Below, in pieces: positions 62,818 to 64,000 of a stretch of 64,000 nt of DNA. The notes under the pieces are model-generated. The model saw only the letters and a list, made by a program, of their open reading frames with translations, made no database searches and was not told where the DNA came from. A program made the position numbers and the translations under genes. Location of the stretch: the NCBI GenBank assembly GCA_946811695.1, contig OX328126.1, forward strand, positions 82,286,467-82,350,466, written 5' to 3'. Numbering within the stretch: the first letter of the stretch is position 1; the number at the start of each line of letters is the position of its first letter. This DNA is from Gonocerus acuteangulatus. Taxonomy: Eukaryota > Arthropoda > Insecta > Hemiptera > Coreidae.

Positions 62818-63709
62818 TGTGTCTGTTAACACGATAGCGGCCAGAGTTTTTGTTTTTTCGTCACGAAACTTGGTATTTAGCAAACGATTGAACGAGTTCG
62901 TTAACCACCAAAATCGGTCCACCGGAAGGGGGGGTTTACCCCGAACCCAAAACACTAATTTGACCATTTCAGCCGTATATTTGTTATACTTCAACGAAAC
63001 TTGGTATTCGTAGTGGTAATATAGAGAGAAAAGTGAGATATAAAAATGAACTAAATCGGTTCATAAGGAGGGGGGGTTTACTCCGGACCGACAATACCAA
63101 TTCGCCACTACCAGCCGTGATTTTAGGTATATTTCGACGAAACTCTGTATTCGTAGTGGTAATCTACAGGTAAATATGTGATGTAAAAATAAACTAAATA
63201 GGTTCTTTAGGAGGGGGGGTTTACTCCGGACCCAAATTCCTAATATACTCATACTGGTCGTAATTTCTGCTGTATTCTAACGAAACGCGGTATACGTCGT
63301 GGGTAACTCATGAGAAAGAAGTGTTATAAAAATGAGCTGAATCGGTCAATCGGAAAGGGGGGTTTACTTTGTAATATATTTCAATAGAAAAGCCAGCCAG
63401 ACATAGGTCCACAAAGGCGCCGCAAGGAGCGCTAGAGGGACTGTATCCTGTTCCTGCGTTAGATCAAAATACGATAATATGAGGTTTTTTTGTATTTATT
63501 ACGTAGTGTAATAGGTAACATGTGTAAACATAACTCTGGAAGCAAATTAATAATTGATCAGTTACTCATTACAAATTTAAAGGAGAACTATTCATGTTTT
63601 TATTTTATTTATGTAGGATATTTTAAGCAAATTGTTCTGGAAAGCAGTCTACACTACCCAAATTCTGAGGAAAGTGCTTAGTTATGCAGCTCCTGCGTGA
63701 CGGACTTTT

Positions 63710-64000
63710 ATTTAGCTATAGTTCAGTCCAATCTCAATATTCTAGACAAGGATAACAGAAATATTACAAGGAAATGATGAAAAGATGAAGGAAGTCTTGT
63801 TAGCAGAAAGCTTACAAGTCACTGCTCTTCGGGTAAGAGGCAACTGTCTTAGGATACCAAGAATCGGGCAAGGTTTGTAAAGTGGCAACACGATATCGCT
63901 GTGATCAAAATCGTAGTCATTTTCTACAATTTATGTATAAGAAATAATCTGCCAGGCCCACAACACTAAACATGCTCAATCCAATACATAACATTGGTAT
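63710..64000. other. Interval without recognisable feature
   Basis: AT-rich flank right of K2. No repeat or ORF identified before the window edge. Confidence 0.5.

Larger units (their letters stand above)
60757..63709 (-). mobile_element. Helentron-like family K (K2), inverted relative to K1
   Basis: 3' hairpin end at 60757-60790 (TTTTAGC then ACTTTCCT/AGGAAAGT). 5' end AAAAGTCCGTCACGCAGGAG (minus) at 63709 with TAAGCACTTTCCT inside. 62818-63709 is an inverted match of 57201-58105. Interrupted at the TA microsatellite by a foldback element (60886-62612). Confidence 0.78.

Noticed and set aside
62586..63013. Long ORFs on both strands near the right end
   Set aside because: They translate a TA microsatellite into alternating Ile/Tyr. 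Same for 13332-13817, 14849-15046, 46325-46516, 48231-48452 and 48601-48879.

Overview
The window looks like a piece of an animal genome, most probably an arthropod and plausibly an insect. It is AT-rich and full of microsatellites. It carries Copia, Jockey-clade LINE, LINE with RNase H, CR1-like LINE, Penelope-like, piggyBac, PIF/Harbinger and hAT-type remnants, two tRNA-derived SINEs and Helentron-like elements. One LINE 3' UTR holds a short (TTAGG)n run, the insect-type telomere unit. No rRNA gene, functional tRNA gene, CRISPR array or convincing intact host gene is visible. I read it as a repeat-dense intergenic or heterochromatic segment. The species cannot be named from this.

Layout. 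1-1196: Helentron-like fragment, minisatellite, TA microsatellite and a GC-rich patch. 1198-3655 (minus): 3'-truncated Copia element with 5' LTR, PBS, gag, protease and integrase. 3656-8190: decayed LINE (called E here) interrupted by piggyBac, which is itself hit by a LINE with a clean 12-bp target duplication. 8190-11800: LINE D 5' half, then an A/C chimeric LINE. 12590-16490: a second copy of the E+piggyBac locus, carrying a Helentron-like insertion. 16400-32931: a head-to-tail array of Jockey-clade LINEs of families A, B and C, all on the minus strand. Most junctions have the form poly(A) + CTATCTTCAC + next element. 32932-34484: Penelope fragment split by a TIR transposon that itself contains a tRNA-SINE. 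34485-40370: more LINE pieces, a rearranged piggyBac and a 437-bp tandem triplication of LINE RT sequence. 40371-45140: mostly AT-rich sequence with small elements. 45144-51390: three Helentron-like copies, two of them tail-to-tail. 51391-53715: LINE with RT and RNase H. 53716-57200: Penelope, TIR-element and Harbinger remnants. 57201-63709: a second Helentron-like family, again a tail-to-tail pair, with CR1-like LINEs and a 1.73-kb foldback element nested inside.

The coding sequences are parts of selfish elements, almost all frameshifted, deleted or fused. ORF1 proteins (PRE_C2HC-like region plus CCHC knuckles) and ORF2 proteins (APE endonuclease plus RT) would have formed the LINE RNP. Copia gag-pol and the transposase fragments are dead. 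The strongest observations are the recurrent LINE target site, the two Helentron-like families with a shared 5' end and parallel architecture, and the many template-switch-like LINE chimeras.
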